Positions 7,393 through 16,168 are shown, numbered from the stretch's first letter. The stretch: DNA of 64,000 nt from Protofrankia sp963555925 (GCA_963555925.1 CAUVXJ010000063.1:7065-71064); one strand, 5' to 3'. The notes: generated from the sequence alone by a model not told the origin. A program made the numbers and translations.

Positions 7393-9229
7393 TACGCACG
7401 ACCTCCTCGAGGACCGTCTCCAGCTCGGCCGAGGTGAACGGCTGGCCGTTGACCTTGTTGTAGGACACGGCGTCGACCAGGTAACGCTCACGCACCACGT
7501 GGGCGAGCTGGCCGAGGTTCATCTCCGGGATGACGACGCGGTCGTAGCTGGCAAGTACCGCGCCGACGTTCTTCGGCATCGGGGAGATGTGACGCAGGTG
7601 TGCCTGGGCGATGGCCACCCCGCCTTCCCGCAGCGCGCGGCAGGCCGCGCCGATCGGCCCGTAGGTGGAACCCCAGCCGAGCACCAGCACCCGGGCCTCA
7701 CCGGAGGGGTCCTCGACCTCCAGGTCGGGCACGTCGATCGCCTCGACGCGGGCGGCGCGCAGCCGCATCATCAGGTCGTGGTCGGCCGGCACATAGGACA
7801 CCGCACCGGTACGGTCGGCCTTCTCCAACCCGCCGACGCGGTGTTCCAGACCCGGTGTGCCCGGCACCGCCCAGGGACGCGCGAGCGTGTGCGGGTCGTG
7901 CAGGTACGGCAGGAACGTCCCGTCGGGCCCGTTGGGTTCGGTCGCGAACTCCACCCGCAGGTCGGGCAGGTCGGCCGGGTCCGGCAGCAGCCACGGTTCG
8001 GAACCGTTGGCCAGGTATCCGTCGGAGAGCAGGATGACCGGCATCCGGTAGGTCAGCGCGATCCGCGCCGCCTCCAGCGCCGCGTCGAAGCAGTCCGCCG
8101 GGGAGCGGGCCGCGATCACCGCGAGCGGTGCCTCCCCGTGCCGGCCGAACAGGGCGATGTTCAGGTCGGACTGCTCGGTCTTGGTCGGCAGACCGGTCGA
8201 CGGGCCGGCCCGCTGCACGTCCACGACCACCAGCGGAAGCTCCAGCATCACCGCGAGGCCGAGGGTCTCGGTCTTGAGCGCCAGCCCCGGGCCGGAGGTC
8301 GAGGTGACACCGAGCGCGCCGCCGTAGGAGGCACCGAGCGCCGAACCGACCGCCGCGATCTCGTCCTCGGCCTGGAAGGTGGTCACGCCGTAACGCTTGT
8401 ATCCCGACAGGTCGTGCAGGATCTCCGATGCCGGGGTGATCGGGTAGGCACCGAGGAAGACCGGCAGTTGGGCGCGCAGACCAGCCGCGACCAGGCCGTA
8501 GGCGAGCGCCGAGTTGCCGTTGACGCTGCGGTAGGTGCCGGGTACCAGCTTCGCGGGCTTGACCTCGTAGCGGACGGCGAAGTCCTCGGTGGTCTCACCG
8601 TAGTTCCAACCGGCCTGGAACGCGGCCACGTTCGCGGCGGCCAGCTGCGGCTTCTTGGCGAACTTCTGCTTGAGGAACTCGACCGTACCTTCGGTGGGCC
8701 GGCTGTACATCCACGACAGCAACCCGAGCGCGAACATGTTCTTCGCCCGCTCGGCGTCCTTCTTGGAGACGTCGATGTCGGCGAGCGCGGCGACGGTCGC
8801 GGTGGTCAGCGGCACCCGGTGCACCGTGTACCCGTCGAGCGAGTCGTTCTCCAGCGGATTGCTCGTGTAACCGACCTTCTCAAGGTTACGCGTGGTGAAC
8901 TCATCCGTGTTGACAATGATCTCCGCATTCGGCGGCAGATCGGCGAGATTGGCGCGCAGCGCAGCCGGGTTCATCGCCACCAGGACGTCCGGGGAGTCAC
9001 CGGGGGTGAGGACGTCATGGGCCGCGAAATGCACCTGGAAACTGGACACGCCGTGCAACGAGCCCGATGGGGCGCGGATCTCGGCGGGGTAGTTGGGCAG
9101 GGTCGACAGGTCGTTTCCCAGGATGGCGGTCTCGGAGGCGAAACGGTCGCCGGTGAGCTGCATTCCGTCGCCGGAGTCACCGGCGAACCGGATTGCCACC
9201 CGGTCCAGATGCTGAATCTGCTTGGCCAC
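7385..9229 (-). CDS. korA: 2-oxoacid:ferredoxin oxidoreductase, fused gamma-alpha subunit
   Basis: 614 residues from the GTG at 9229, chosen because GAGGAGG lies nine bases upstream; an in-frame reading to 9364 exists but has no support. Residues about 8-190 form the gamma domain (FAGDSGDGMQLTGDRFA at the start), and the rest is the pyrimidine-binding alpha domain (AYPITPASEILHDLS, FQAEDEIAAVGSALGASYGG, TSTSGPGLALKTETLGLAV). This is the two-gene Kor architecture found across actinobacteria. It partners with KorB downstream. A perfect 23-bp dyad at 9272-9294 lies in the leader and may bind a regulator. Confidence 0.92.
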   Translation of the reverse strand: MAKQIQHLDRVAIRFAGDSGDGMQLTGDRFASETAILGNDLSTLPNYPAEIRAPSGSLHGVSSFQVHFAAHDVLTPGDSPDVLVAMNPAALRANLADLPPNAEIIVNTDEFTTRNLEKVGYTSNPLENDSLDGYTVHRVPLTTATVAALADIDVSKKDAERAKNMFALGLLSWMYSRPTEGTVEFLKQKFAKKPQLAAANVAAFQAGWNYGETTEDFAVRYEVKPAKLVPGTYRSVNGNSALAYGLVAAGLRAQLPVFLGAYPITPASEILHDLSGYKRYGVTTFQAEDEIAAVGSALGASYGGALGVTSTSGPGLALKTETLGLAVMLELPLVVVDVQRAGPSTGLPTKTEQSDLNIALFGRHGEAPLAVIAARSPADCFDAALEAARIALTYRMPVILLSDGYLANGSEPWLLPDPADLPDLRVEFATEPNGPDGTFLPYLHDPHTLARPWAVPGTPGLEHRVGGLEKADRTGAVSYVPADHDLMMRLRAARVEAIDVPDLEVEDPSGEARVLVLGWGSTYGPIGAACRALREGGVAIAQAHLRHISPMPKNVGAVLASYDRVVIPEMNLGQLAHVVRERYLVDAVSYNKVNGQPFTSAELETVLEEVVRND

Positions 9230-9271
9230 GTACGTGGACCTCCTCAATGACCGACGGTCGGCGAGGGTGCG

Positions 9272-9294
9272 TACCCACTGTTCTACAGTGGGTA
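9272..9294. promoter_or_regulatory. Perfect 23-bp dyad in the korA upstream region (candidate operator or leader hairpin)
   Basis: Arms TACCCACTGT and ACAGTGGGTA are perfectly complementary around a TCT centre, 43 bases before the korA GTG. The symmetry and size suit a dimeric repressor; a leader RNA hairpin is the alternative. The regulator is unknown. Confidence 0.5.
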
Positions 9295-9636
9295 GAGCGG
9301 GCCATGCGGCTCGCCCGTCCTTCTTATACGGAGGCATTGATTCAGCGGTGTTTCGCGGTGTCAAATCGCCATCTCATAAAGGGGGCGGTGCACGTCACGC
9401 TGAATTCGACAACAGCACCGTCACATATATCCTCGGACGTGCGGGAAAAGCGTCCACAATTGCGCGGACAACACCATTGGCGGGACTTTGGGGAAGCAAC
9501 GACGGAAAGACGTTTCCCGCCGCGGGGGACCACCGTCCCGTCCTGTCACCGACGAAGGTCGCGCTCCCCCGGCAACCGGCCCACCGCCAGCCCCGGCGTG
9601 TGAGGACGCCCGATACCGCGGCCTGCGGGTGCGGGT
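9295..9636. other. Intergenic region between PIG-L deacetylase gene and korA
   Basis: About 340 bases with no convincing open frame. Base composition is less GC-rich around 9320-9470 (for example near CTTCTTATACGG and CACATATATCC), which fits a promoter for korA on the minus strand, but no precise -35/-10 pair could be fixed. Confidence 0.45.
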
Positions 9637-10482
9637 TCACCGGGTGAGGCTTGCGAAGATGTCGTCGAGGAGCGGCTGCCCGGGTGCCCGGCCGTGTTCG
9701 ACGTACCACTCACGGCCAAGTGCCCACCGGAACACCGGACGGGGAAGCCGAAGGAGCACCGTGAGCAGGCGCAGCCCCGAGTCGGTGCTTGCCTGGCTGG
9801 CGTGCGCGGCCAGAGCCGCCCGCTTCGCCCGCGTATGGCGACGCACGTCGACCCGGTGGGTCAACGCCTCGCGCGCGGTGTAGAGGTCCGCGACGCGCAC
9901 GGGGTCGAAGCTCGCCGGGACACGAGGTAACCGCGAGACGATTCGCAGCATCCGTTGCAACGCCCCGCGGTCCAGCGTCGCCTCCAGAACGACACCGGTA
10001 CCGGCGATCGTGGCGGCACGGACCCCGACGTGGTGCACCTGCACGTGATCGGGATGACCGTATCCACCGGCGGGGTCATAGATGGTGAGCACGTCGGCCC
10101 GCTCCTCGCGCAGGATCTCGGCCAGGCGTGCCGCTGCCTCCTCGACATCGGCCTCGGCAAACGCCGAGTCCGCCCCCGAGGGCGCGTCGGCCATCCCGGA
10201 ATCCTCGTAGCCCAACCACGCGACCCGGGCGCAGCCGAGTACCCGGGCTGAGCGCTCCAGCTCGGCCTTGCGCTGGTCGGCCAACGGGCCGCGGGCGAGC
10301 ACGTCGCGCGACGCCGGGCCGGCTCCGCCGGTGGTGGCGACCACGAGCACCACCCGATGACCCTCCGCGGCTGCCCGCGCCAGGGTTCCGCCGGTGAGCA
10401 GCGCTTCGTCGTCCGGGTGGGCGTGGAAGGAGACCAGTGTGTACGGCACCGTCCTATTAGAGCGCCGACGCAAAAAGATCAT
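9637..10482 (-). CDS. PIG-L/LmbE family deacetylase
   Basis: 281-residue zinc-dependent deacetylase of the PIG-L fold (the family of MshB and Mca, which act on N-acetylglucosaminyl substrates and mycothiol conjugates). The zinc motif SFHAHPDDEALLTGG is near the N-terminus and the matching GYGHPDHVQVH motif is mid-protein. I start at MIFLRRRSNRTVPYTLVSF because the homologous core begins there; the frame is open further upstream without family similarity. The true substrate cannot be told. It lies 55 bases after the MMPL exporter stop on the same strand and may be cotranscribed with it. Confidence 0.85.
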   Translation of the reverse strand: MIFLRRRSNRTVPYTLVSFHAHPDDEALLTGGTLARAAAEGHRVVLVVATTGGAGPASRDVLARGPLADQRKAELERSARVLGCARVAWLGYEDSGMADAPSGADSAFAEADVEEAAARLAEILREERADVLTIYDPAGGYGHPDHVQVHHVGVRAATIAGTGVVLEATLDRGALQRMLRIVSRLPRVPASFDPVRVADLYTAREALTHRVDVRRHTRAKRAALAAHASQASTDSGLRLLTVLLRLPRPVFRWALGREWYVEHGRAPGQPLLDDIFASLTR

Positions 10483-10537
10483 AGCGCCGCCGTCGGCCAG
10501 GTCTGCACGCCGGATGCCGCCTGCCCGCATGCGCCTG

Positions 10538-12757
10538 TCAGCTGTGCCCGCCGACACCGGCTTGCGCCGGCACGTCGGCACCGGGGGGTACGGGCGTGTG
10601 GCGTATCTCCTCGCTCTGGTCCGCGGGTTCAACCGAGACCCTGGGTAGCACCCGGTCGAGCCGGGCCGGCAGCCACCAGTTCGCCCTACCGCACAGGTGC
10701 ATCAGCGCGGGCACCAGCACGGTCCGGATGACGAACGCGTCGATCACGACCGCGAGCGCGAGGCCCAGACCGAACATCTTGATCACACGATCGTCCCCGA
10801 GCATGAAGGAGCCGAACACCAACGCCATGATCGCTCCAGCCGCACTGATCACACGGCCGGTCTCGGCCTGGCCCAGCGAGACGGCGATCCGGTTGTCCCG
10901 GCGCACGAGCCACTCCTCGTGCATCCGACTAACCAGGAACACCTCGTAGTCCATGCTCAGTCCGAAGAGGATCGCAAAGATCATCACCGGTAGGAACGGC
11001 TCGATCGGCCCGGACTGGATATCGAACAGGTCGGACAGCCATCCCCACTGGAAAATCGCAACGAGGACCCCGAAGGACGCGGCGACCGCGAGCAGGTTCA
11101 TCACCGACGCCATCAGCGGAATGACGAAGCTGCGGAACACCACGACCAGCAGCAGGAAGGCGAGGCCGATGACCACGGCGACGAACAGAAGCAGCTTGTC
11201 CGCGAGCACATTCGCGAAGTCATCGAAGATCGCCGTTACGCCGCCTACGTGGACGACCAGCGAACTGCCCCGGGCCGACTCCGGTATGATCTTGTTCCGC
11301 AGCCGGTCGAGCAGCTTGGAGGTCGCAGCGTCCTGCGGGCTGGTGGTCGGGTAGAGCGTCACCGTCGCGGCGCGTCCGTTGGGACTTTCCCGCGGCTCTG
11401 ACACCGACGCCACTCCGGGTGTGTCGTGCAACGTTGCGACCAGCCTCGACAGGGCACCGCGGTCCGCCGGGGAGCCAATCTCGGCGGCGAGCACGAACGG
11501 ACCGTTGAATCCGGCGCCGAACCCTTCCGCGAGCAGGTCATACCCCCGTCTGGACGTCTTGGACTCCGGTCCGTTGCCCTGATCGGAGGACCCGAGCCGC
11601 AGGGAGAAGAAGGGCACGGCCACGGCCACGATCAGTCCAGTGGCGATCACGGCCGAAAGGGCGGGACGCCGCTCGATCCGGCGGGCCCAGTTCCACCAGA
11701 AGCCGGTGGGCACCTCGGGTTCCCCACCAGCGGTCGCAAGCCTCGCCCGCTCCTTCCTGCTGAGCAGCTTCATCCCGAAAAAGCCGAACAGCGCGGGCAG
11801 CAGGGTGACAGCGGTGGCCATGGTCAGAGCCACCGTGAGCGCCGCGCCCACGGCGACCCCGACCAGGAAGTCCACCCGCAGCGCGAGCATCCCGAGCAGG
11901 GCGATGCACACGGTGACACCCGCGAACATGACCGCGCGACCGGAAGTGTTGACGGCAGTGACGGCCGCATCCAGCGGGCTCCTGCCGGCCCGCAGCGCAG
12001 TCCGGTGCCGGTTGACGATGAACAGGGCGTAGTCGATGCCGACACCCAGTCCGATCAACGTGGCCAGGGTCGGCCCGAATTCGGCGATGTTCATCGCATG
12101 GGAGAGCAGTCCGATGAGCGAAAGTCCGACTCCCAGCGCGATGATCGCGGTGAGCAGCGGCAGACTCATGGCCAGTAGCGTGCCGAAGGCAATAAACAGG
12201 ATCACCGCGGCGGCGGCGATACCCACCAGCTCGCTGGTACTGCCGAGCTCCTGTTCTGCGACGCTGATCGGGTTGCCGGACAGCTCCACCTGCAGGGCAC
12301 CGCTGTCCGCGGCCCGAGCCGTGTCGACGATCGCGACGATGTCGTCCCTGGGGATCTCGTTCGCCTGTCTGTCGAGCGCCACAGTCGCGAAGGCGGTCCG
12401 GCCGTCCTCACTGAACCGACCGACCGTTTCGGGGCCGTAGGGGCTGGTGATCTCCACGACATGGGGCAGCCGCGCGACAGAAACGAGCATCCGGGAGGCG
12501 GTGGCCTGCACCTGCGGATCCCGCAGTGTCCCGGAACGGGCATGCAGGACGATCGACGCGCTGTCCCCCGACGCCGCGGGGAATTCACGGGCGAGGAGAT
12601 TGATCGCCTCCTGCGAGCCGGTCCCCGGAAGTGAGAAGACGTTCTTGTAGTCGGTACCTGTGGCGGCGCCGGTCGCGCCGACACCGAGCACAGCCGCAAG
12701 CCACAGCAGCAGGACAAGGCGGCGGTGCTGGAAGCTCCAGCGGGCCAGTATTGTCAC
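10538..12757 (-). CDS. MMPL/RND family membrane transporter
   Basis: 739-residue inner-membrane exporter of the MMPL branch of the RND superfamily, which in actinobacteria moves lipids or hydrophobic drugs. It has an N-terminal membrane segment (RLVLLLWLAAVLGVGATGA), a first extracytoplasmic domain, a five- to six-helix bundle with the LIGLGVGIDYALFIVNRHR signature, and a second half with FAILFGLSMDYEVFLVSRMHEEWL: the duplicated GxxxDY proton-relay motifs. The GTG at 12757 is preceded by AGGGG. It is divergent from the TetR gene at 12925, with a dyad between them, so TetR control is likely. Confidence 0.93.
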   Translation of the reverse strand: MTILARWSFQHRRLVLLLWLAAVLGVGATGAATGTDYKNVFSLPGTGSQEAINLLAREFPAASGDSASIVLHARSGTLRDPQVQATASRMLVSVARLPHVVEITSPYGPETVGRFSEDGRTAFATVALDRQANEIPRDDIVAIVDTARAADSGALQVELSGNPISVAEQELGSTSELVGIAAAAVILFIAFGTLLAMSLPLLTAIIALGVGLSLIGLLSHAMNIAEFGPTLATLIGLGVGIDYALFIVNRHRTALRAGRSPLDAAVTAVNTSGRAVMFAGVTVCIALLGMLALRVDFLVGVAVGAALTVALTMATAVTLLPALFGFFGMKLLSRKERARLATAGGEPEVPTGFWWNWARRIERRPALSAVIATGLIVAVAVPFFSLRLGSSDQGNGPESKTSRRGYDLLAEGFGAGFNGPFVLAAEIGSPADRGALSRLVATLHDTPGVASVSEPRESPNGRAATVTLYPTTSPQDAATSKLLDRLRNKIIPESARGSSLVVHVGGVTAIFDDFANVLADKLLLFVAVVIGLAFLLLVVVFRSFVIPLMASVMNLLAVAASFGVLVAIFQWGWLSDLFDIQSGPIEPFLPVMIFAILFGLSMDYEVFLVSRMHEEWLVRRDNRIAVSLGQAETGRVISAAGAIMALVFGSFMLGDDRVIKMFGLGLALAVVIDAFVIRTVLVPALMHLCGRANWWLPARLDRVLPRVSVEPADQSEEIRHTPVPPGADVPAQAGVGGHS

Positions 12758-12860
12758 AGGTTCCCCTCTTGGCACGACAGGCGAAGACAATGATCAACTG
12801 GTGGAACACTCGAGGGTCCGCGAAACGGCCTGTGTGGGCCTGACCGCCGGAAGGATCATC

Positions 12861-12891
12861 TTGAGCACATACTCAACACTTGTAGACTCAA
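12861..12891. promoter_or_regulatory. Candidate TetR operators between the divergent MMPL and TetR genes
   Basis: TTGAGCACATACTCAA at 12861-12876 has perfect 5-base arms (TTGAG/CTCAA). A second, weaker copy TTGTAGACTCAA follows at 12880-12891 sharing ACTCAA. The pair is centred in the 167-base divergent promoter region, where a local TetR regulator typically binds. Confidence 0.5.
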
Positions 12892-12924
12892 TGACCGTAG
12901 AAGGACGTACGGAGGTCAGTCAAC

Positions 12925-13608
12925 GTGCGTGGAGTAACACGTTCTGTGATATCAGACACGCCGCCCATCGGGCGGGCTGAACGTCGCGCCCGCACGAGAG
13001 CCGCGATCCTCACCGCAGCCCGCACAGTGTTCGGCGACTGCGGCTATCAGGGCACGACGATCCGGGCTATCGCCAGCCGAGCGGGCGTGGATCCAGCCCT
13101 GGTCATGCAGCACTTCGGATCGAAGGAGGCGCTCTTCGTCTCCGCCGCCGAGATCGAACTGGGCATCGACGACGCCCTACCCGGGCCGATTGACGATCTG
13201 GGTGAACGCCTGCTCGGTACGCTGTTGGAGCGGCTTGAGTCCGCCCCGGAGGCGACCGTGTCCATGCTGCGGTCGATGCTCACCCACGACCAGGCCGCCG
13301 AGGCGGTGCGGGCCGCAATGATCGACAAGGGAGCCAGCCCGCTCGCCGACATAATCATCGGCGACGACGCCGAGGTGAAATCCGGACTCGTCGCCAGCAT
13401 GATAATCGGCCTGATAATCACGCGCTACCTCCTGAAGATCCCTGCGGTCGCGGAGGTACCTGCCGAGCGCCTGACCCACCTGTTCGGGCCCTGCCTGCAG
13501 AAACTGATCACACCAGCGGGCCCAGGAACCGCGCCGGGGAACCACGAGACACGGCCTGAGAGCGACCGGCAACAGGGGTCTCGGATCAACGAGCGGGGAG
13601 CCAGGTAG
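12925..13608 (+). CDS. TetR/AcrR family transcriptional regulator
   Basis: 227-residue repressor. The N-terminal helix-turn-helix domain is clear: ERRARTRAAILTAARTVFGDCGYQGTTIRAIASRAGVDPALVMQHFGSKEALF, followed by an all-helical ligand domain with hydrophobic segment SGLVASMIIGLIITRYLL. The GTG at 12925 has GGAGG nine bases upstream. The last 30 residues are polar and probably disordered. It faces the MMPL exporter divergently, the usual arrangement of a repressor and the pump it controls. The inducer is unknown. Confidence 0.92.
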   Translation: MRGVTRSVISDTPPIGRAERRARTRAAILTAARTVFGDCGYQGTTIRAIASRAGVDPALVMQHFGSKEALFVSAAEIELGIDDALPGPIDDLGERLLGTLLERLESAPEATVSMLRSMLTHDQAAEAVRAAMIDKGASPLADIIIGDDAEVKSGLVASMIIGLIITRYLLKIPAVAEVPAERLTHLFGPCLQKLITPAGPGTAPGNHETRPESDRQQGSRINERGAR

Positions 13609-13620
13609 AGGAATCCAAGG

Positions 13621-13745
13621 CGGAAGTGCTTCCCCATCTCGAACTCGGGGATGCCGTCGCGCAGCAGATCGCAGATACGATCGACCCGCTCGTACACGAC
13701 CACTTTGTGGCCGGCGCGGGTGAGGCGTCAGGCCGCAGCGCCGGG
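13621..13745 (-). pseudogene. Relic of a gltD-like (glutamate synthase small subunit) gene
   Basis: The minus strand encodes RLTRAGHKVVVYERVDR then ICDLLRDGIPEFEMGKHF. This aligns with QLTRAGHNVVVYERADR and IGGLLRYGIPEFKMEKQV of the intact gltD at 17549-18991. DNA similarity covers roughly 13627-13735 against 18412-18525, about 85 percent by eye. An in-frame TGA precedes RLTR, similarity stops abruptly at both ends, and the NAD(P)-domain context is missing, so this is a fragment, not a gene. It lies between the TetR gene and the next start. Confidence 0.85.
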
Positions 13746-13814
13746 CCACCGCAACGCTCGGCATGGGCAAGCCTGCCCGCGCTTGCCTGGTCGCGGCTTG
13801 TTACGATAACGGGT

Positions 13815-15758
13815 GTGAGTTCCGCCAACCGTGCCAGGAAAAAGTCCGGTCGCACTCTGACGAAGAGCCGTAACCGGAGCGCACCGTCGCCGTACGGGCC
13901 GATACTCGACGACGCAGCTGAGCTTCATGGCCAGGAGTCGGTGCTCATCGCCGAAGCGTGGGCGTCAGCGCTGCTGGGGCAGATCTGGGTTGCCGGCTGG
14001 GCCGGCTACGCAGCCGACGACGCCCACGACCCGAACGACTTCCTGCAGAACGAGGTCGAAGCGTTGATCCGCCATATGGCGGGCCAGCCCACACCCGCCG
14101 GGCTTGCGGTTCTGCGCGCGCTGGCGCTGGTGGGTGAGGACTGGACGCGCGAGCTGGCCACCGATGCCGCGCGTGGGCTGGCCAGGCGCGGTGTCCCGGA
14201 ACCGGCGTGGGGCGCACATACCGACGTCGCCGAACCGGCCGAACTGACCGACGTCCTGTCGATGACCGACATGTTCGGCGATGTCGAAGTGATCACACTC
14301 GGCTTCCGGCGAGCCGACACCGAACACGCAGTCGTGGTGTTCGTCGACCACGCCTCTCTCGCGGGCATCTTTAAGATCATGATTGGCGAATTGGCGGCCG
14401 ACGGCATCAGCGGACTGGTCGAGACCTTCGGCGCGCAGGGATCCCTTGCCGCGCCGGTCCCGCTGGAGGCAGCGCAGGTAAAAACCCTGCTCGATGACGC
14501 CCTCGACAGGATGCTCGATCACGGGCCACCGGACGTGGAATACCAGCGGGACGCACCGGCTGCGGAGAAGGCCGGCAGCGACGATGACAGCGGCACGGAC
14601 GACGAGGACGAGGGTGACGCGGCCCGCAGCTGGGCATTGCTGCGAGCACGGCTCGACCTACTACCCGACGACCTACTACCCGACGACCTACTCGCCGACG
14701 ATCTGCTCGCCGACGCCGACGAGTTCGATATCGACCTGATCGACGACGAGGCAGACCGAGCGGAAGCGGAGCGGGTCGCCGCAGAGTTCCTCGCATCCGA
14801 CCACGCCCAGGCGCTGCCCGATCGCGAGGCGGCCCGGATCTGGGCACGGATGGCGGCCGACTGGGCTCTCGACCTGGGACGACCAGTGCAACGCTACGGC
14901 CCTCTTTCGCTGGGTTACTTTCTCATCACCGAAGTGAGCCAGCACATCGCGCTCGGGGCCGACGACCTCGCACTGTTGCCAGCCGTCATCCGGGCCTGGG
15001 CACACTTCACCGCCGACGCTCGCGAGCTGGGCTCCGCCGCGCACCAGCAGTGGGACGAGCAGCTGCCGGAGATACTGGACGAGTTCGCGGCCTCCTACCG
15101 GGAACCCGATGCGGCCGACCACCGCGCCACCTGCGCGGATGTCATCGACTTCCGTCTGTACGAGACCGAGACCAGTTCCGAAGCCGTGTTCGACAGACTG
15201 TACGCGGCGGCCCCCGCCTTTTTGCGCAGGCAACTCGACGACGCCGGGCTGGCCGTGCAGCCACCCACGATCCCCGCCGCCACCGTTGAATCGACGGGAA
15301 CCGTCCATCAGATCAAAGTCCTGCTACGCGGGTCGAAACCGCCGATCTGGCGTCGGCTTGAGATTTCCTCGACGAGCACGCTGGCGGATCTGCACAACGT
15401 GATCCAGGCCGCGTTCGACTGGGACGACGACCATCTGTGGATGTTCACGACCGCGTACGGAAAGTTCGGCTGCTCCCCCGACCTGGGCGATCGGGATCCG
15501 GATGAGACGACCATCGCCCAGATCGCCGGGGAAGGCGTCAAATTCCGCTACCTCTTCGACTTCGGCGACGATCTGGACCACGACGTCATTGTCGAAAAGG
15601 TCGTTCCCGTCACGGCGGGCGCCGCCTATCCCCAGTGCATCGGCGGACGCCAGCCCGATCCCGTCCAGTACTACTTCGACGAGGACGGCGAAGGCCGTAC
15701 TGACGCGCTCTTCGACACCGACGTCATCAACACCCGCCTCGCACGACTACGAAAATAG
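13815..15758 (+). CDS. Large acidic protein with C-terminal plasmid pRiA4b ORF-3-like domain
   Basis: 647 residues from the GTG at 13815; the frame is open upstream, but that stretch overlaps the gltD relic on the other strand and is not credible coding. Residues 1-35 are basic (RARKKSGRTLTKSRNRS). The middle (about 60-480) is helical and acidic, with a four-unit LLPDD/LLADD repeat at about 281-300. The C-terminal 150 residues (VHQIKVLLRGSKPPIWRR, TLADLHNVIQAAFDWDDDHLW, YLFDFGDDLDHDVIVEK) are a pRiA4b ORF-3-like domain, a small domain often carried by mobile elements such as IS1096. No catalytic function is established. Flanks carry a relic gene and a repeat pair, hinting at past rearrangement. 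Confidence 0.75.
   Translation: MSSANRARKKSGRTLTKSRNRSAPSPYGPILDDAAELHGQESVLIAEAWASALLGQIWVAGWAGYAADDAHDPNDFLQNEVEALIRHMAGQPTPAGLAVLRALALVGEDWTRELATDAARGLARRGVPEPAWGAHTDVAEPAELTDVLSMTDMFGDVEVITLGFRRADTEHAVVVFVDHASLAGIFKIMIGELAADGISGLVETFGAQGSLAAPVPLEAAQVKTLLDDALDRMLDHGPPDVEYQRDAPAAEKAGSDDDSGTDDEDEGDAARSWALLRARLDLLPDDLLPDDLLADDLLADADEFDIDLIDDEADRAEAERVAAEFLASDHAQALPDREAARIWARMAADWALDLGRPVQRYGPLSLGYFLITEVSQHIALGADDLALLPAVIRAWAHFTADARELGSAAHQQWDEQLPEILDEFAASYREPDAADHRATCADVIDFRLYETETSSEAVFDRLYAAAPAFLRRQLDDAGLAVQPPTIPAATVESTGTVHQIKVLLRGSKPPIWRRLEISSTSTLADLHNVIQAAFDWDDDHLWMFTTAYGKFGCSPDLGDRDPDETTIAQIAGEGVKFRYLFDFGDDLDHDVIVEKVVPVTAGAAYPQCIGGRQPDPVQYYFDEDGEGRTDALFDTDVINTRLARLRK
14655..14714 (+). repeat. 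15-bp in-frame tandem repeat, four units
   Basis: Four units of the type GACCTACTACCCGAC encode DLLPD, DLLPD, DLLAD, DLLAD inside the pRiA4b-domain protein. The third and fourth units diverge at synonymous and P-to-A positions. Confidence 0.9.
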
Positions 15759-15783
15759 CCGATAACCGCCCACCAGCCGTACG

Positions 15784-15887
15784 GTAGGTCATTGCGGTCA
15801 CGGGAACGACACTTTCCACCTACGGCCGGCGGCCAAGAAACTGCATGGTAGGTCATTGCGGTCACGGGAACGACAGTTTCCACCTAC
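15784..15887. repeat. Paired 40-bp inverted-end repeat, locus A
   Basis: Two 40-bp units, 15784-15823 and 15848-15887, each beginning GTAGGT and ending TTTCCACCTAC. They differ at one base (ACACTTT versus ACAGTTT). The start-to-start period is 64 bp; the spacer and flank both begin with a GCCGGCGGCC run. They lie between convergent genes. The same paired design recurs at 40820-40924 and 57775-57878. Confidence 0.9.
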
Positions 15888-15937
15888 CGCCGGCGGCCGT
15901 CATCCCCGGGGGATCCCCCGCAACACCGCCCAAGCCC

Positions 15938-16168
15938 TCAGCGTCGTTCCCGGCGCATCCGCCGGACGATCACGGTGAGGTCGACCACCGCCGTCAACGC
16001 AATCACACCGAGCAGGACGGCCGGGACCGGCTGGTCGGAAACGGCGTAGTACACACAGGCACCCGCACAGAACAGCAGCCCGAACAGGGCGAGAGCCAGA
16101 CGCAGACCCAATGCGCTGCGGGCGGGCGGGAATCCACCCGGGCCACCGTCCACTGCACCATCGCCCAT
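15938..16168 (-). CDS. Small two-helix membrane protein of unknown function
   Basis: 76 residues starting MGDGAVDGGPGGFPPARS, with two membrane segments (LALALFGLLFCAGACVYYAV and AVLLGVIALTAVVDLTVIV) and a very basic C-terminal tail (RRMRRERR). It follows serS by 41 bases on the same strand, so it is probably cotranscribed. I do not recognise a family. There is no strong ribosome binding site at this ATG, so the start could be slightly further upstream. A membrane-anchored accessory role is only a guess. Confidence 0.6.
   Translation of the reverse strand: MGDGAVDGGPGGFPPARSALGLRLALALFGLLFCAGACVYYAVSDQPVPAVLLGVIALTAVVDLTVIVRRMRRERR

Noticed and set aside
13626..13814. N-terminal extension of the pRiA4b-domain protein
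   Set aside because: The extra 63 codons lie over the gltD relic, which is coding-like only on the other strand; the GTG at 13815 begins the basic N-terminus.
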